NCBI RefSeq assembly: GCF_047495875.1
Contig: NC_092459.1
Location: 37,925,490 to 37,989,489 of the forward strand
From: Pithys albifrons albifrons
Lineage: Eukaryota > Chordata > Aves > Passeriformes > Thamnophilidae
Direction of reading: 5' to 3'
Length of the DNA: 64,000 nucleotides
The number at the start of each line of letters is the position of its first letter. Position 1 is the stretch's first letter. A program made the position numbers and the translations under genes. Under the pieces are notes generated by a model. It was not told the origin of the DNA. It saw only the letters and a program-made list of their open reading frames with translations, and made no database searches. This document shows positions 26,720-36,832 of this stretch, piece after piece.

Positions 26720-27418
26720 GATCATTAGAAAAAGAAATATACCTTTCCCTTGCTTTGTAATCTTTGTTATGTGCAATGACCTTCTTCCAGCCTTCATCTT
26801 TGACTAACACCTTGTTCACCTTGACTAACAGCCTTTTGACTAATTACCCTGCAGGGTTCCGGGTCCAGCTTCTCCACTACAACAGAAGTTTGAAACCCAC
26901 GAGAGTCTTCAGACTGTAGTGCCTCTGAAAGTATCTCTCTCGGTCTTGCTCATTTATGCAAATACTACAAAACCTCTTCACTTCTTCCTGTAGCTGCTTC
27001 ACCTGCCGACACAGCTCTTCAACCACAGCACACCTTCTGCAAAATAATTTTTTCTGCCCTAGTCTCATGAAGAGGCATTAGGCACTCAGCAATCTGTGAC
27101 CTGCAGAACTGTGTCTGCTGTCTGCAGGTCTGTCTGTCTGGGGCCGTCTGACACAGTTGGTACAGTGTCAGCTACTGGGGATCGAGCTTTACAGTGTGTC
27201 AGCACCATATCTGAGGAAGCTTAAATTAGTATGTTAATAAGACCGGGGCTTAAAGGATCTCTTTGTTCTTCCTTACCAACTACTGCGTCCATTTGCTGCC
27301 TCTATTGACTGCTCCTGAATGGTCAGAAAGGAGCCCTTTCTGTTCACCCTGCCTGTGCAAACTGCCCTCTGGACCACTGTGATACCTTTTCTGCTGTGAC
27401 ATCCTCACTGCCGTGCGA
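26720..27418 (-). mobile_element. CR1 LINE 5' region: ORF1 N-terminal part and 5' UTR
   Basis: Reverse-strand CR1. At 26877-27068 the frame contains RRCAVVEELCRQVKQLQEEV followed by an FCSI-type segment and an ER motif. This parallels the ORF1 coiled coil of the long CR1 at 48.7 kb (CEQVNDLLCLVAELKEEVDR). Downstream, WKKV and ERYISF-like text matches the WKQV…NRYMAL region of that ORF1, out of frame. Toward 27346-27362, 'ccctgcctgtgcaaactgcc' matches the 5' UTR of the long copy. Only the 5' portion of the element survives, the opposite of the usual CR1 truncation. It is interrupted by an LTR at 27424 and resumes at 28002. Confidence 0.75.
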
Positions 27419-27423
27419 TATCC
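27419..27423. repeat. Target-site duplication, left copy (tatcc)
   Basis: Five bases 'tatcc' directly before the LTR start TGTCGCAG. The same five bases follow the other LTR end at 27997-28001. A matching 5-bp duplication at both ends is the mark of retroviral integration. Confidence 0.75.
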
Positions 27424-27996
27424 TGTCGCAGTCTTGGTCTCTTCGGGAAGGGACCAAACCAGCGACGGGGGTTCGTAGACTGCCAGCTGAGTTGTCGTTC
27501 GCCGGGTTCCCAGGCCCTAGGTAAGGTTTGCCCTCGCGCGAGAAACAAACACCCAGGAGCCAAGGATGGTCTGTGATGATCAGAGGTGATCCGCTGATCT
27601 AACTTTATTGGCAGAACCGGGGGTTTATATAACCTGGGATAGGGAAGGTTCTGGAAAGGGGGCGGAGTTAAGGCAGGGCATGCAAATCCGCCACACACTA
27701 TTGGGTAAGAGAACTGAAGGGGTGTGAACAGGGGTGTGGCTTGGTGACAGGCAGGACAAGGCCCGCCCCCTAGAGGGAGCCAGCCAATGGCAGCTGTACC
27801 TTCGGTGACAGCTCCTGCCTGCCAGGGGAAGCTTCTGGAACAGGGCAGAGGCAACATGAACCCAAGAAAAAGGGAATGGGGTAGAAACAGGCAAAGTCCG
27901 TAGTAAAAAGGCACAGTCCAGTTCAAGAATGGTCCTCCTGGACCTTCCATACGTCAAACTCAGTCCGGCGATCCCTCGCTCTCCTCCATTCCTGCA
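27424..27996 (-). mobile_element. Solo LTR of an endogenous retrovirus (573 bp), inside CR1 5' UTR
   Basis: On the - strand the element starts TGCAGGAATGG and ends GACTGCGACA, so it has TG…CA ends, and it is flanked by a 5-bp duplication (tatcc). In - orientation it has a GC box (27657-27665 region, 'gggggcgg' on +), CCAAT motifs ('ccaat' on + at about 27785; another, inverted, near 27707), a TATA box TTATATAA (27625-27632), and AATAAA about 15 bp downstream (27604-27609 on +). This is the U3-R layout of an LTR. No internal retroviral sequence is attached, so it is a solo LTR. CR1 5' UTR text flanks it on both sides, which gives the order of events. Two frames of 181 and 146 codons cross it, but they are proline-rich by-products of its base composition. 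Confidence 0.82.
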
Positions 27997-28001
27997 TATC
28001 C
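27997..28001. repeat. Target-site duplication, right copy (tatcc)
   Basis: This copy immediately follows the LTR end 'cctgca' and matches 27419-27423. Confidence 0.75.
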
Positions 28002-28090
28002 ATATAGTCTCCATCTCCAACAATATCCCTGTTTGCTTGCTCCTATTTGCCATACTCTGGATCACTCATGCTCCCTGGACCAATTTAAAT
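28002..28090 (-). mobile_element. CR1 5' UTR, continuation beyond the LTR
   Basis: 'ccctgtttgcttgctcctat' and 'tgccatactctggatcactc' then 'atgctccct' parallel the 5' UTR of the long CR1 at 48992-49040 ('ccctgtttgcccgctcctgt', 'tgccgcactccaggtcgctt', 'gtgctccct'). The two halves of this CR1, one on each side of the LTR, restore collinearity with the long copy. The right edge is uncertain. Confidence 0.75.
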
Positions 28091-28465
28091 TTCCCTCAGT
28101 AGCTGCTGGCACTGCTCCCTTCTCTCTCAATTGACTGCCAAGGACTTCCAGGTCATGGGGCTGCTGCTTGGGTGTTTCTGGACTCAGGAACCCTCCTGTA
28201 CAGGTGGGCCTCACCTCCTGAACCTCCCCTCACTCATGGCTGCCAATAAAGCAAAGGAAGCAAGTGACCTTAGAGAATCCAGAGATTCAGTTCAAACAAT
28301 TCAGTGCAGGAAAATGCTGGAATAAATTTCAAGGAGAGCTGCGCTGGAAAAGCACCTTGAATCTGAAAAGATTCAACTAGAGACTTGTTTTTTAAGTTTT
28401 AAAATTATGTTCTTGCTTGCTATGGGTTTTTTAGTTGCAAAGTTGTGTCGCCTCTCTGTTACAGC
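28091..28465. other. Unassigned spacer between two LTRs
   Basis: About 375 bp, moderately GC-rich at its left and AT-rich near 28380-28430. No motif I recognise. It may include further CR1 5' UTR or flanking LTR sequence. Confidence 0.5.
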
Positions 28466-28470
28466 TCCCC

Positions 28471-28990
28471 TGCGGGGCTGTTACACCACACCCTGCCTTG
28501 TATTGTATCTATTCCTCCCTGTTTCCTTTGTGTCTCCCGGACGCTTTTTGTTCCCTTAATGAGCCATCGAACCTGAGGTTGAGCATGATATTGTCTCATC
28601 CCAGGTTGGGTAACAGCCTCCCTGCCCTTGGGAGATTCCTGGGACCAAGATATCACAGCAGCCTCCCCCCCCCGTGGAAAGCCCCAGTAATCGGAGGGCC
28701 CCCGGGCCCTCCTCCCCTCTCTGCCTGTTGTTCCAGGGTGGGAAGCCCAGTGGATAAGACCCCGGTGCCTCGTGGCTGGGGGGGCAGGGCCAGGGCTCCA
28801 GCCGGCACTGCCCCTGTCCTAAATTCATTGGTTAATGGACCTTAGATCCTACCCCTTCCTCAGTTTTCACCCAATCCTGCTCAGATCTGGGGTTTGCCCC
28901 CTAAGATCTTATAACATGTTGTGGATGGTTTGAATAAACTCACTTTACTTCCTTGCCTGGACTGCGTTGTCTCTGTCTTCCATCTCTGCA
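28471..28990 (+). mobile_element. Probable LTR (solo) in + orientation
   Basis: A GC-rich block of about 520 bp with retroviral promoter order on the + strand. It has 'cattggttaat' (inverted CCAAT) near 28828, 'acccaatcctg' near 28869, a TATA-like CTTATAAC (28908-28915), AATAAA at 28933-28938, and then a U5-like 'ttgcctggactgcgttgtct' pyrimidine-rich tail known from avian LTRs. Proposed ends are TGCGGGGC and CTCTGCA, flanked by 'tcccc' at 28466-28470 and 28991-28995. The 5-bp flank could be chance, so the boundaries are less sure than the LTR call. No internal retroviral genes follow. Confidence 0.6.
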
Positions 28991-29092
28991 TCCCCTTGGA
29001 CAAAGAGGAAAGCAGAGACTCTTCTCCCTTCACTCCAACGCTGCAATTCATGTCTGGCTTTTCAGAAAACTCAAATCCACCTACATATGTTC

Positions 29093-29097
29093 AGGAC
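29093..29097. repeat. Target-site duplication, left copy (aggac)
   Basis: 'aggac' lies directly before the LTR start TGTCTTAG. An identical 'aggac' follows the LTR end at 29961-29965. Confidence 0.9.
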
Positions 29098-29960
29098 TGT
29101 CTTAGTTTTGACGGGGAGAACCAAAATGTTTACCCACAAATGGGGGAGGGGATTCCTCCACAATAATCACGTCACTCTTTATCAAATTTAAGAAAGGGAA
29201 CTTTAATCAGAAAATATATATAAGATATAAGAAGGATAACTGTTCTTAACTGGTACATATATATATGTGTGTGTGTGTGTAGGTATAGACAGAACTGTAA
29301 ACAGACCAGAACAAACTGCTTCCCCAGCACAAGAAAAACAAAACACAACAACCCCCAAACCAGCAGGTTTTCTTCTGGAGAAAAGTTATACTTATGGGCA
29401 ATGTCTGTGTCACAGCCTGGCTAGCTGCAGGGTGAGCTCCCAGTCCCTCTCCAGCGAGACAGATGAGTGGTGAGCACTCAGATTAATTCTGTCTCTCCTT
29501 CTGTGTCCCTTGTCCCAAACGAAGAAAGAAAGCTGGAAAACAGAGAACCGCAGCGTGTCCCAGAAAGCAGCTGCGACTTCTCTCTCCCGGGTCGCTGCTG
29601 CAGCCAGGGCGGGCCAGTCACGACACTGCAGGCAGTGGTGAGACTGAAGCGGAGGCCGGGACCCCAATGCTGAAACCAGGAGCAACAGCAGTGGCAGGGG
29701 AAAAAACTGGCTCACTCCACAGCAGGTGCAAGGAGCAGCAGCAATGGCCTCTTTCCCGCAGCAGCACACACACCGCCAGAGCCATGTGTAGTCCCCAAGA
29801 ACAAAAGAGACAGTCAAAGCCCGCTTTCCAACACATCTTTCCCCAGTCTCCCCCACCCAAAATGATCAAGAAGGAACTGGTAGTAGTTAGCTACTTCTTT
29901 TGTTAACTAATGGCATGGGGAGTTACTGGTGGGGAGAGAATTTGCATCAAAACTACAACA
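29098..29960 (-). mobile_element. Solo LTR of an endogenous retrovirus (863 bp)
   Basis: On the - strand it begins TGTTGTAGTTTTGATG and ends CGTCAAAACTAAGACA. The two ends form a 16-bp terminal inverted repeat with 13 matching positions, and the element is flanked by a perfect 5-bp duplication (aggac). In - orientation a TATA-rich stretch (29213-29232) is followed by ATTAAA (29202-29207 on +) as the likely polyadenylation signal. An octamer-like ATTTGCAT-related motif sits just inside the U3 end, and the middle (29560-29670) is CpG-rich. A TG microsatellite lies at 29262-29281. A 5-bp duplication and these ends fit an avian ERVL-like or class-I-like LTR. No gag, pol or env sequence is attached. 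Frames of up to 148 codons inside it are compositional. Confidence 0.9.
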
Positions 29961-29965
29961 AGGAC
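29961..29965. repeat. Target-site duplication, right copy (aggac)
   Basis: Directly follows 'actacaaca', the LTR terminus, and matches 29093-29097. Confidence 0.9.
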
Positions 29966-32900
29966 AATACTGGCTTCTTTAAGACTTCTCCTATCAACTC
30001 ATCAAAATCAAGATGACTCAGATACTGCTGTGCAAGGGCAATTAGCAGCTGATAGAGAGCTCTGTGAACCTCCGAGGATCTTTGATTCAAATATTTGTCC
30101 AGCTGCATCTCATGTGACATGACTGTTCATACTTTCTGGTTCAACCATCTTGGAAAACAAACACAGAAATAACTCTCAGAATGGCTACCCTTGGTTTCTA
30201 CCAAGAGACAGCCCTTGTCTTCATGTCCTGGAGCTGTTGTAAAACCTTTTAGCTCTGTTTAAATGTTGTGACATATGAAAGTTTTACATATTTCTGAGAA
30301 GAGCAAGATATATCCTCACCTTTCCTGGCACCAGTGGGCCTATTCAGACTTGCTGCCCTGCAGTAGTGAAGCATGCTGCTCTCATGGAATGCTAAATGGT
30401 CTTTGATGAGATGCATGTCAGTTAAATCCATCATTTTAAACATACTAATTTTTAAGGTCATATCTTTCTCTTAGTAAAGGGTACATATACTTTAATATTA
30501 GCTTTTGTATTGCATAAGCAAAATAAATAAAGTAAAAACAATGAGTCAGATGATACACTAAAAGCAGCAAAGTATGTACTATTTGATATTATTTAATATT
30601 TATACTATTTGATAACAGCTATTTCCTCCACAGGAAATGTGAACAAGGAAACCAATGATAACATCCACTGCTCTACAGGGGAAGGCTTTCAGTACAGTTT
30701 ATAAATCATATTGTGCTGTTTGGGGAGCCCTAAAGGTACTATAATCCATTAGAAGCCTTTCAGTTTTTATGCATTTAATGTTTTTCCTTGGTCTGCTCTG
30801 ATGTGGAAACTAGGAAACACAAGCTTACACATTTTGAATGTTTCTAGACTGTGATTCTATTGCTAAAGGTACTTTTGTTTGCAATACAGGACAAATATGT
30901 TCAATGAAAGTCAGTAAAATAACAACCAGCCATTCAGCCATTGTGTGTTTTGATAGAACCACACATAGTGTTCAAGAAATATGGTTATGTCTAGCTGGTT
31001 AGGGATGCCACATTTCTTGTTTCCTGGATCTTTGTATGTCTTACCCCAGCAAACAGATATGAAAGTAAAAGGAAGAGATTTATAAAAGCAAATCAATGAT
31101 GCAGAACAAGGAGAAATAATACAGGAAACTGGAACTTACAAAGAAAGTTTGCTTCATACTGAATTTGTGCCATTTTAAGTTTCAGTTTTTTAACCCATAG
31201 TATTGGTCTCTTCAAAGGATTGAAATACTTTATCTTCTTGACAGAACAAATTGAGTGGAAAATTACATAAACCCCTCAGCAGATGTTCTTTCCCACATTG
31301 TTTGGGAATTTATCCCCGTTACACAGTTCTTCTAAGGCCCATGCCAAGTTGAATGGGGACATTAGCAAACTTGAGGATATGTTTAGGTGAGCATTATGCA
31401 AATATTCTCTTACCATTTCCTTATTATTTTTCAGTGCCGGTCAACTTCACTATGATATTCTAATATTTCCTAATATTTTCCATCAAGAATATCTCTGTGT
31501 AGGTGCTAGACATATTATATCTCCATTACAAATCCAATAAATGAGAACCTGTTTTTTTTCACTGAAGCAAAAGCCAAAGTCCAGACCTCTATAAATTCAG
31601 TTTGCTATAATGAATGGGTCTTGGAGTCAAAGCTGTCAGGCAACAAACAACAGGAAAAAATAAACCAATTCCAGTTCCTACTGCCTGCAACATATCTATA
31701 GCTGCATAGCATACTAATTTCTGCAAATCAGATGGTATCTTCAAAATTATAATGCACACCAGCGGGTTAAGCATCTGTATAACAATAAGATTTGTCATCC
31801 ATCATTCAGTGAACAGCATAAGGCAGCTTACTGTCATCTAGTGCCAAGTGACATCTATCTAGATTGTCTGCCTGTCCATCTGACTTTAAACTTTGCTGTA
31901 ATCTTTGATCAAGTCCTTTTTTAAAAATTATTTTTCCTATTTTTTAATGTTCTAGTAAAGCATGCACAAAGTTTGTGAAAGAAAAAAATGACACGTTATA
32001 ACCAATGCACAATAAAAAATTATTCAGTAAATATCCATTATCCCTGTTTATTAATTAACAAGTGTAGTGAATTTCACCAATGAAAGTCCCAGCAGAATAG
32101 CAAGAGAGATTTACAGCCGGAAGATACATCTGCAGCTGAGAAGTGCAAGAAGAGATACACAGGATTCTGGGGATAAATCAACAATCCCATGCTCTGGGGT
32201 GCATTCACAAAGAAATTAAAGACTACCTGCAGAGAAAAATGTCTCAGCTGTTTCCCCTGTATTTCCTTGCTCCTAAAAATACATCATGAACTGGGACAGT
32301 GGCAAAAGAGACTGATGAATTACAACAAGAGATGAATGGTAGTGGAAGTTTTCTCCCCTGGGATTAATTAATTAGTCTTCCTTGGCCTAGGAAGAATGGC
32401 ATAAAGCAGATTCATTGGATCTGAGAATTGGACAGAGCCTGATGTTTTTAAATAGAAGCAGCAATTTACACAGGAGAATATTCAGGAGAAATGTGAATTC
32501 CTTTTATAACAGATAAATGCTGTTTCTGATGTTTCCAGTAACAGACCTAAAGGAGATGATTTTGGAAATGAAACATTACTGCACTGATTAGTGGCTACTC
32601 TTAAAAAATTCCTTGAATACTATCATGATGACATGAGATTGCCAGCCACATTGGTACAGATAACAGTAACACAACATGAAAAAGACATTTTTAATAGTAT
32701 CAGGTTCAATCCAGGGAAGAAGAAATAAATTTCTATGTAACTGACTGTAAGTAAGAATAGTTATCATGATCTTATTCTGATATTATTAGAGAGAAACATG
32801 GAAGACAAATACTATGTTAAAATGATAGCAAAAGGAAATCTGTAAATCAGAGATCTCAGACCTTACTGTGACTGTTGAGCTATGTTTTTCCAGCATGACT

Positions 32901-34344
32901 CTATGGAAGGTTATTCTTTTGTAGAGCCTAGCTAAAAGGAGCTGTGTTAACACATCTGTGTTTTTCACATGGTGGTTGCAAAGAGTTAATCCATCAGTGG
33001 TGGATCTCATTCAAGAGTTTTCCATTTTCCCATCTGTGTTCCTCACTCACTCAACCCATGAGGACAACAGGCCCCTCTGTTGCTCTGACTCAGCCAGGAG
33101 GCCAGTTGCCTCCACAGGAAACACTGCTGAAGGCTTACCATGCAATCATTGAACAGTCACAGATCTGGTTAAACTGGCTCATGTGAATGCATTCAAACCA
33201 TTTCTAGTAGTCATATACTTGAAGGAATATCTCACTGACTGCCAATCTAGAGGTCCCAAAATGTTATAATACAGCCTGTACCTTAAGATCAAGAGGTTAT
33301 AAAAGAATAAGGAGCAAATGGTAAGCTTTTGCTTCAATGTTCTCTTTCCATAAAGCTAAAGAAGTCAAAAATTATATTGAAAAACTATGGTAGAGGTTTT
33401 CTAACATCTCACATGCAACTTAATTAACATAATAGCAACAGTTGACAGACAAATTTAGATGATGCATCTCTCTCTTCGTAAACAGATATTAATTAGAATA
33501 ATCTTTTTTATGTCCCTTATTCTGAGACAAAGAAAAGCTGCAAACTTTTCAAAAACATTGAAGTCCTGAGTTCAAAAGCCACCCAGGCCCAGATATGTAA
33601 AAGGATTTATGATATGTCTTCACCTCCTGTGGAAAAAAATCTAGGTTGCATGATTGTTAAATCCCTTCCTATTTGTGCACTAAAGTTGGATCCACAAAAC
33701 ACTTGTGCTGAGGACTGCTCCTTTAGCATTCCTGATACAGCTGTTTGTCTTCCTCACTCCAAGCTGAACAGGCAATTGTGTTTGATGCTCAGGTCAGCAT
33801 AAAACATACGGAAACGCTTAGACTCTTGGGGGACAATGGAGCTCATGCCAAGAGATTCCTGCAATAATGGATAGAAGATGTCACAGGAACAGTGTGTCAT
33901 ACATCCTGGTATGCTAAGGTTGCAGAAGGTAGCACAGCTCTTTAACCATCCTTCATTGTTTTAAGCTATTTCTGAAAAGTTTACAACAACTTTTAAATAT
34001 GAGAAAATATGCTTACTGATGATTCCCTAATTCCTAGACACTAGGCTATAAGGACATGCTGCATATAGCCTTTGCCTGGGCCAGTGACATTTTCCAAAAG
34101 ACATGAGCTTCTCCAATGGTAATTTAAAGTTGCTTTTCAAGAGTTTCAAATACCAGTTTAGCAGTCCCAAACAGGGCATCAGTTTGGATTTTCACTCCAA
34201 GAACTTTATGACAAAAAGCAATATTTGACTTTGGCCTGAAGCCTTCAGAAGCACAGAATTTCTATTGGCAAGGCTAAAAAACAACAAGAAAAAAGTTCTG
34301 AGCTCAGACTACACTAAATAAAATGTGTACAGGGGAATTTTGAC
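29966..34344. other. Gene-free AT-rich stretch
   Basis: About 4.4 kb with no frame longer than about 80 codons. I recognise no repeat or element. The sequence returns abruptly to low GC after the LTR cluster. Confidence 0.55.
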
Positions 34345-34588
34345 TTCCTTCCTTCCTTCCTTCCTTCCTTCCTTCCTTCCTTCCTTCCTTCCTTCCTTCC
34401 TTCCTTCCTTCCTTCCTTCCTTCCTTCCTTCCTTCCTTCCTTCCTTCCTTCCTTCCTTCCTTCCTTCCTTCCTTCCTTCCTTCCTTCCTTCCTTCCTTCC
34501 TTCCTTCCTTCCTTCCTTCCTTCCTTCCTTCCTTCCTTCCTTCCTTCCTTCCTTCCTTCCTTCCTTCCTTCCTTCCTTCCTTCCTTCC
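34345..34588 (+). repeat. (TTCC)61 tetranucleotide array, uninterrupted
   Basis: 244 bp of perfect TTCC, i.e. 61 copies with no interruption visible. On the other strand it is GGAA. A degenerate pyrimidine tract of TTCTC/TTTTC units (34589-34662) and then an A-run follow. It stays open in all phases and yields Phe-Leu-Pro-Ser or Lys-Glu-Gly-Arg strings, which are artefacts. The perfection implies recent expansion. The true length may differ from the assembled length. Confidence 0.99.
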
Positions 34589-34672
34589 CACCTCCTTTTC
34601 CTTCCCTTTTCCTTCTCTTTTTCTTCTCTTTTTCTTCTCTTTTTCTTCTTTTCTTTTCTTCTTTAAAAAAAA
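34589..34672 (+). repeat. Degenerate polypyrimidine tract and A-run
   Basis: Pyrimidine-only sequence with 'cttctctttttcttctcttt' units continues from the TTCC array and ends at an A8 run. It probably arose from the same slippage-prone locus. Confidence 0.9.
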
Positions 34673-36630
34673 CCCAAACAAACAAATAAAAACCAAAAGA
34701 ACCCCTCAAAAAACTAGATCTTAGTCTAGCCAAAGAGTAGAGGGACCCATGACTGTAATGTGTAAATGCTCACAGTGGACAAGGTTTCAAATACTCATAG
34801 TGGACAAGGTTTTCAAAACATATAGGTCCCATTTTAAAAATGTTTACATCTCTTCAAAATGTAAATCTGGCAAAGACAAAATTCTTTGAAAATTGACTCC
34901 AGGTCATATAGGCATATTTTGAGAATTTTACTTACTCTACTCTCTATGTGTTCTGTAGTAAGCAGTCACTTTTTTGCTTGCTTTAATATTCAGCATGCCT
35001 GAGGCTAGAAGATTATATGCAAACAATATTGAAAGCATAATTTCTCTCCATATTTCCAACACAGCCTGTCAATAAATCAGGTTTAAATAAATCCCAGTCC
35101 TATATGATAAGACAATGTTTGTGATGTCTTCAGTTGCATTTTGGATATTTATTATAAAACACATGTAGCATGCAACATTGGAAAAGAGTTTGGTATATAA
35201 AAAGAAACAAAAATTCTATCCCCTATAATCTGGGACAAATACATAGTTTAATAAACTTTAATATGGGGTTGATAGAGATAGGAACTTAAACTCAGTAGTA
35301 TATTTTTTCAGATAGAGTCTGTATATAACTTTAGTTTTACCTACTATGTATTCTACATAAACTCTCTTGCTTATCTGCTTTCATACAGTAGCATCCTTAA
35401 AAATGTCCCTTGACAGCTAATTGTTCAAACTCCCTCTAGACCTTTGTATAATAAAACATAATAATATCCTGTGGGGCATTTGTTTTATCAGCAGCCCTTT
35501 AGCTACCACTCAGGATGAAATTCTCTGCTGTCTGTTGCAATCATAAGGCTTCTCCAGGCACTGATAGAGGAATAGAAACTTTTCTGGTCAGCACACTGCC
35601 TCTTTGTCTAGCAGCTCCACAGCTACAACAGGATGTATAGTTCTGGAACTCATGCTAATGCCAGTGACAGCCACTTAGTTTAATCCCTCATCCGATAACC
35701 ACATCTCTAAGTACTACAGTCTTCTGCATCTGAACAGCAACCTTTTTTTCTCTGAAACCTTCAAAGAGGAACCTGCTTTTATAATCTGCATTCAGCTGTG
35801 GGAGCAGGTACTCCAAAGTTATGAACCTGCCCTCACCATTAATCCTTTTAATGGTCTTCAGCAAAGTAAGTTTCCTGTCTTAAAAAGCTGCCTTTGGGAG
35901 ATATTTTTCAGCAGCTGTCCAGTTCTTTAGAGAAAGAGATATCTTATATCAATTGACTTGGATGGTTGAGCTGCTGGAAGGGTAACTGCAATCCAGTTAG
36001 TCTGTTCGGCACAGTAACATCTTTGACCACTACTGCTAGATTCAAAAATTTGCATTACGAAACTGCTGCTATAGCCATATTAGGCAGTGGTTAGAAGCAG
36101 GATATGCTGAATAGTTCTGGAATGTCTCAGATGACCAACCTGTGTGCTGGATAGTACTGCATATTAGCTCTTTCAGGACACAGTTCATGATATCCTGAAG
36201 TAGGTGTCTGAAACAGAAAGATAAATTGCGCCTTCTTTGAGTCTGCAGGGAGTTCAGGCTGATTAGTTTAAAGTTGATGTCTCAGTTGTAGCTTCCTAGA
36301 GATAGCAGAGAGGAGTCACACAAAAGGAATGTCTGTGCAGGAGTAGTTATGCCACCTCTAATGTAATCCAAATTCACAGAATTATCTTCTGTTTATGCAG
36401 TTTCATCTACATCATGGATGTTAGCGCACCCATTTTACCTGGAAACTGCATTTTTGTAGCCTGCTTTTTATAACTGTCATAATAAGCATTGCAGTGATTT
36501 TAGGCCTGGTTTCCCTGTAAGATGTAATCAAATGGATATTTTTAAGATAAAGAGTAGCACTTTTTTATGGAGTTTCAAAAAGACCATTCTTAGCTTCAGG
36601 GTAGAAAAAAACTATATTAACCTGCCAAAA
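34673..36630. other. Gene-free stretch with a 25-bp tandem duplication
   Basis: About 2 kb of unique-looking sequence with no supportable gene. A two-copy 25-bp direct repeat lies at 34769-34818. Confidence 0.55.
34769..34818 (+). repeat. 25-bp direct duplication
   Basis: 'ctcacagtggacaaggtttc…' (34769-34793) is followed at once by 'ctcatagtggacaaggtttt…' (34794-34818). A few differences show it is not brand new. Confidence 0.9.
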
Positions 36631-36632
36631 AA

Positions 36633-36832
36633 AGGGTAGGGAGGGGAGGGGAGGGGGTGGGGAGGGGAGGGGAGGGGGTGGGGAGGGGAGGGGAGGGGAG
36701 GGGAGGGGAGGGGAGAGGAGGGGAGGGGAGATTCGAGAAGTTCGAGGAGAGGAGAGGAGAGGAGAGGAGAGGAGAGGAGAGGAGAGGAGAGGAGAGGAGA
36801 GGAGAGGAGAGGAGAGGAGAGGAGAGGAGAGA
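36633..36832 (+). repeat. Purine tract: (GGGGA)n then (GGAGA)17
   Basis: The first part (36633-36730) is GGGGA units with two 'gggggtgggg' interruptions. After a short 'attcgagaagttcga' break, an uninterrupted run of 17 GGAGA units covers 36746-36830. The + strand is purine-only over nearly 200 bp. The many runs of four or more G's make intramolecular G-quadruplexes possible, and the mirror-like purine strand could form triplex DNA. Frames through it (Gly-Glu-Arg or Pro-Leu-Ser) are artefacts. Confidence 0.98.

Noticed and set aside
27405..28065. 181- and 146-codon frames on the - strand
   Set aside because: They lie inside the solo LTR and run through its TATA box and polyadenylation signal; proline-rich composition follows from GC content. 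No retroviral protein motif is present.
28435..28845. 136-codon proline-rich frame on the + strand
   Set aside because: It falls in the GC-rich part of a probable LTR and has no recognisable domain.
29410..29856. 148-codon frame on the - strand
   Set aside because: It is contained within the 863-bp solo LTR and is compositional.
34304..34733. Long frames (up to 139 codons) over the TTCC array on both strands
   Set aside because: They consist only of Lys-Glu-Gly-Arg or Phe-Leu-Pro-Ser repeats, and no frame is interrupted because the array lacks stop codons. They are artefacts.
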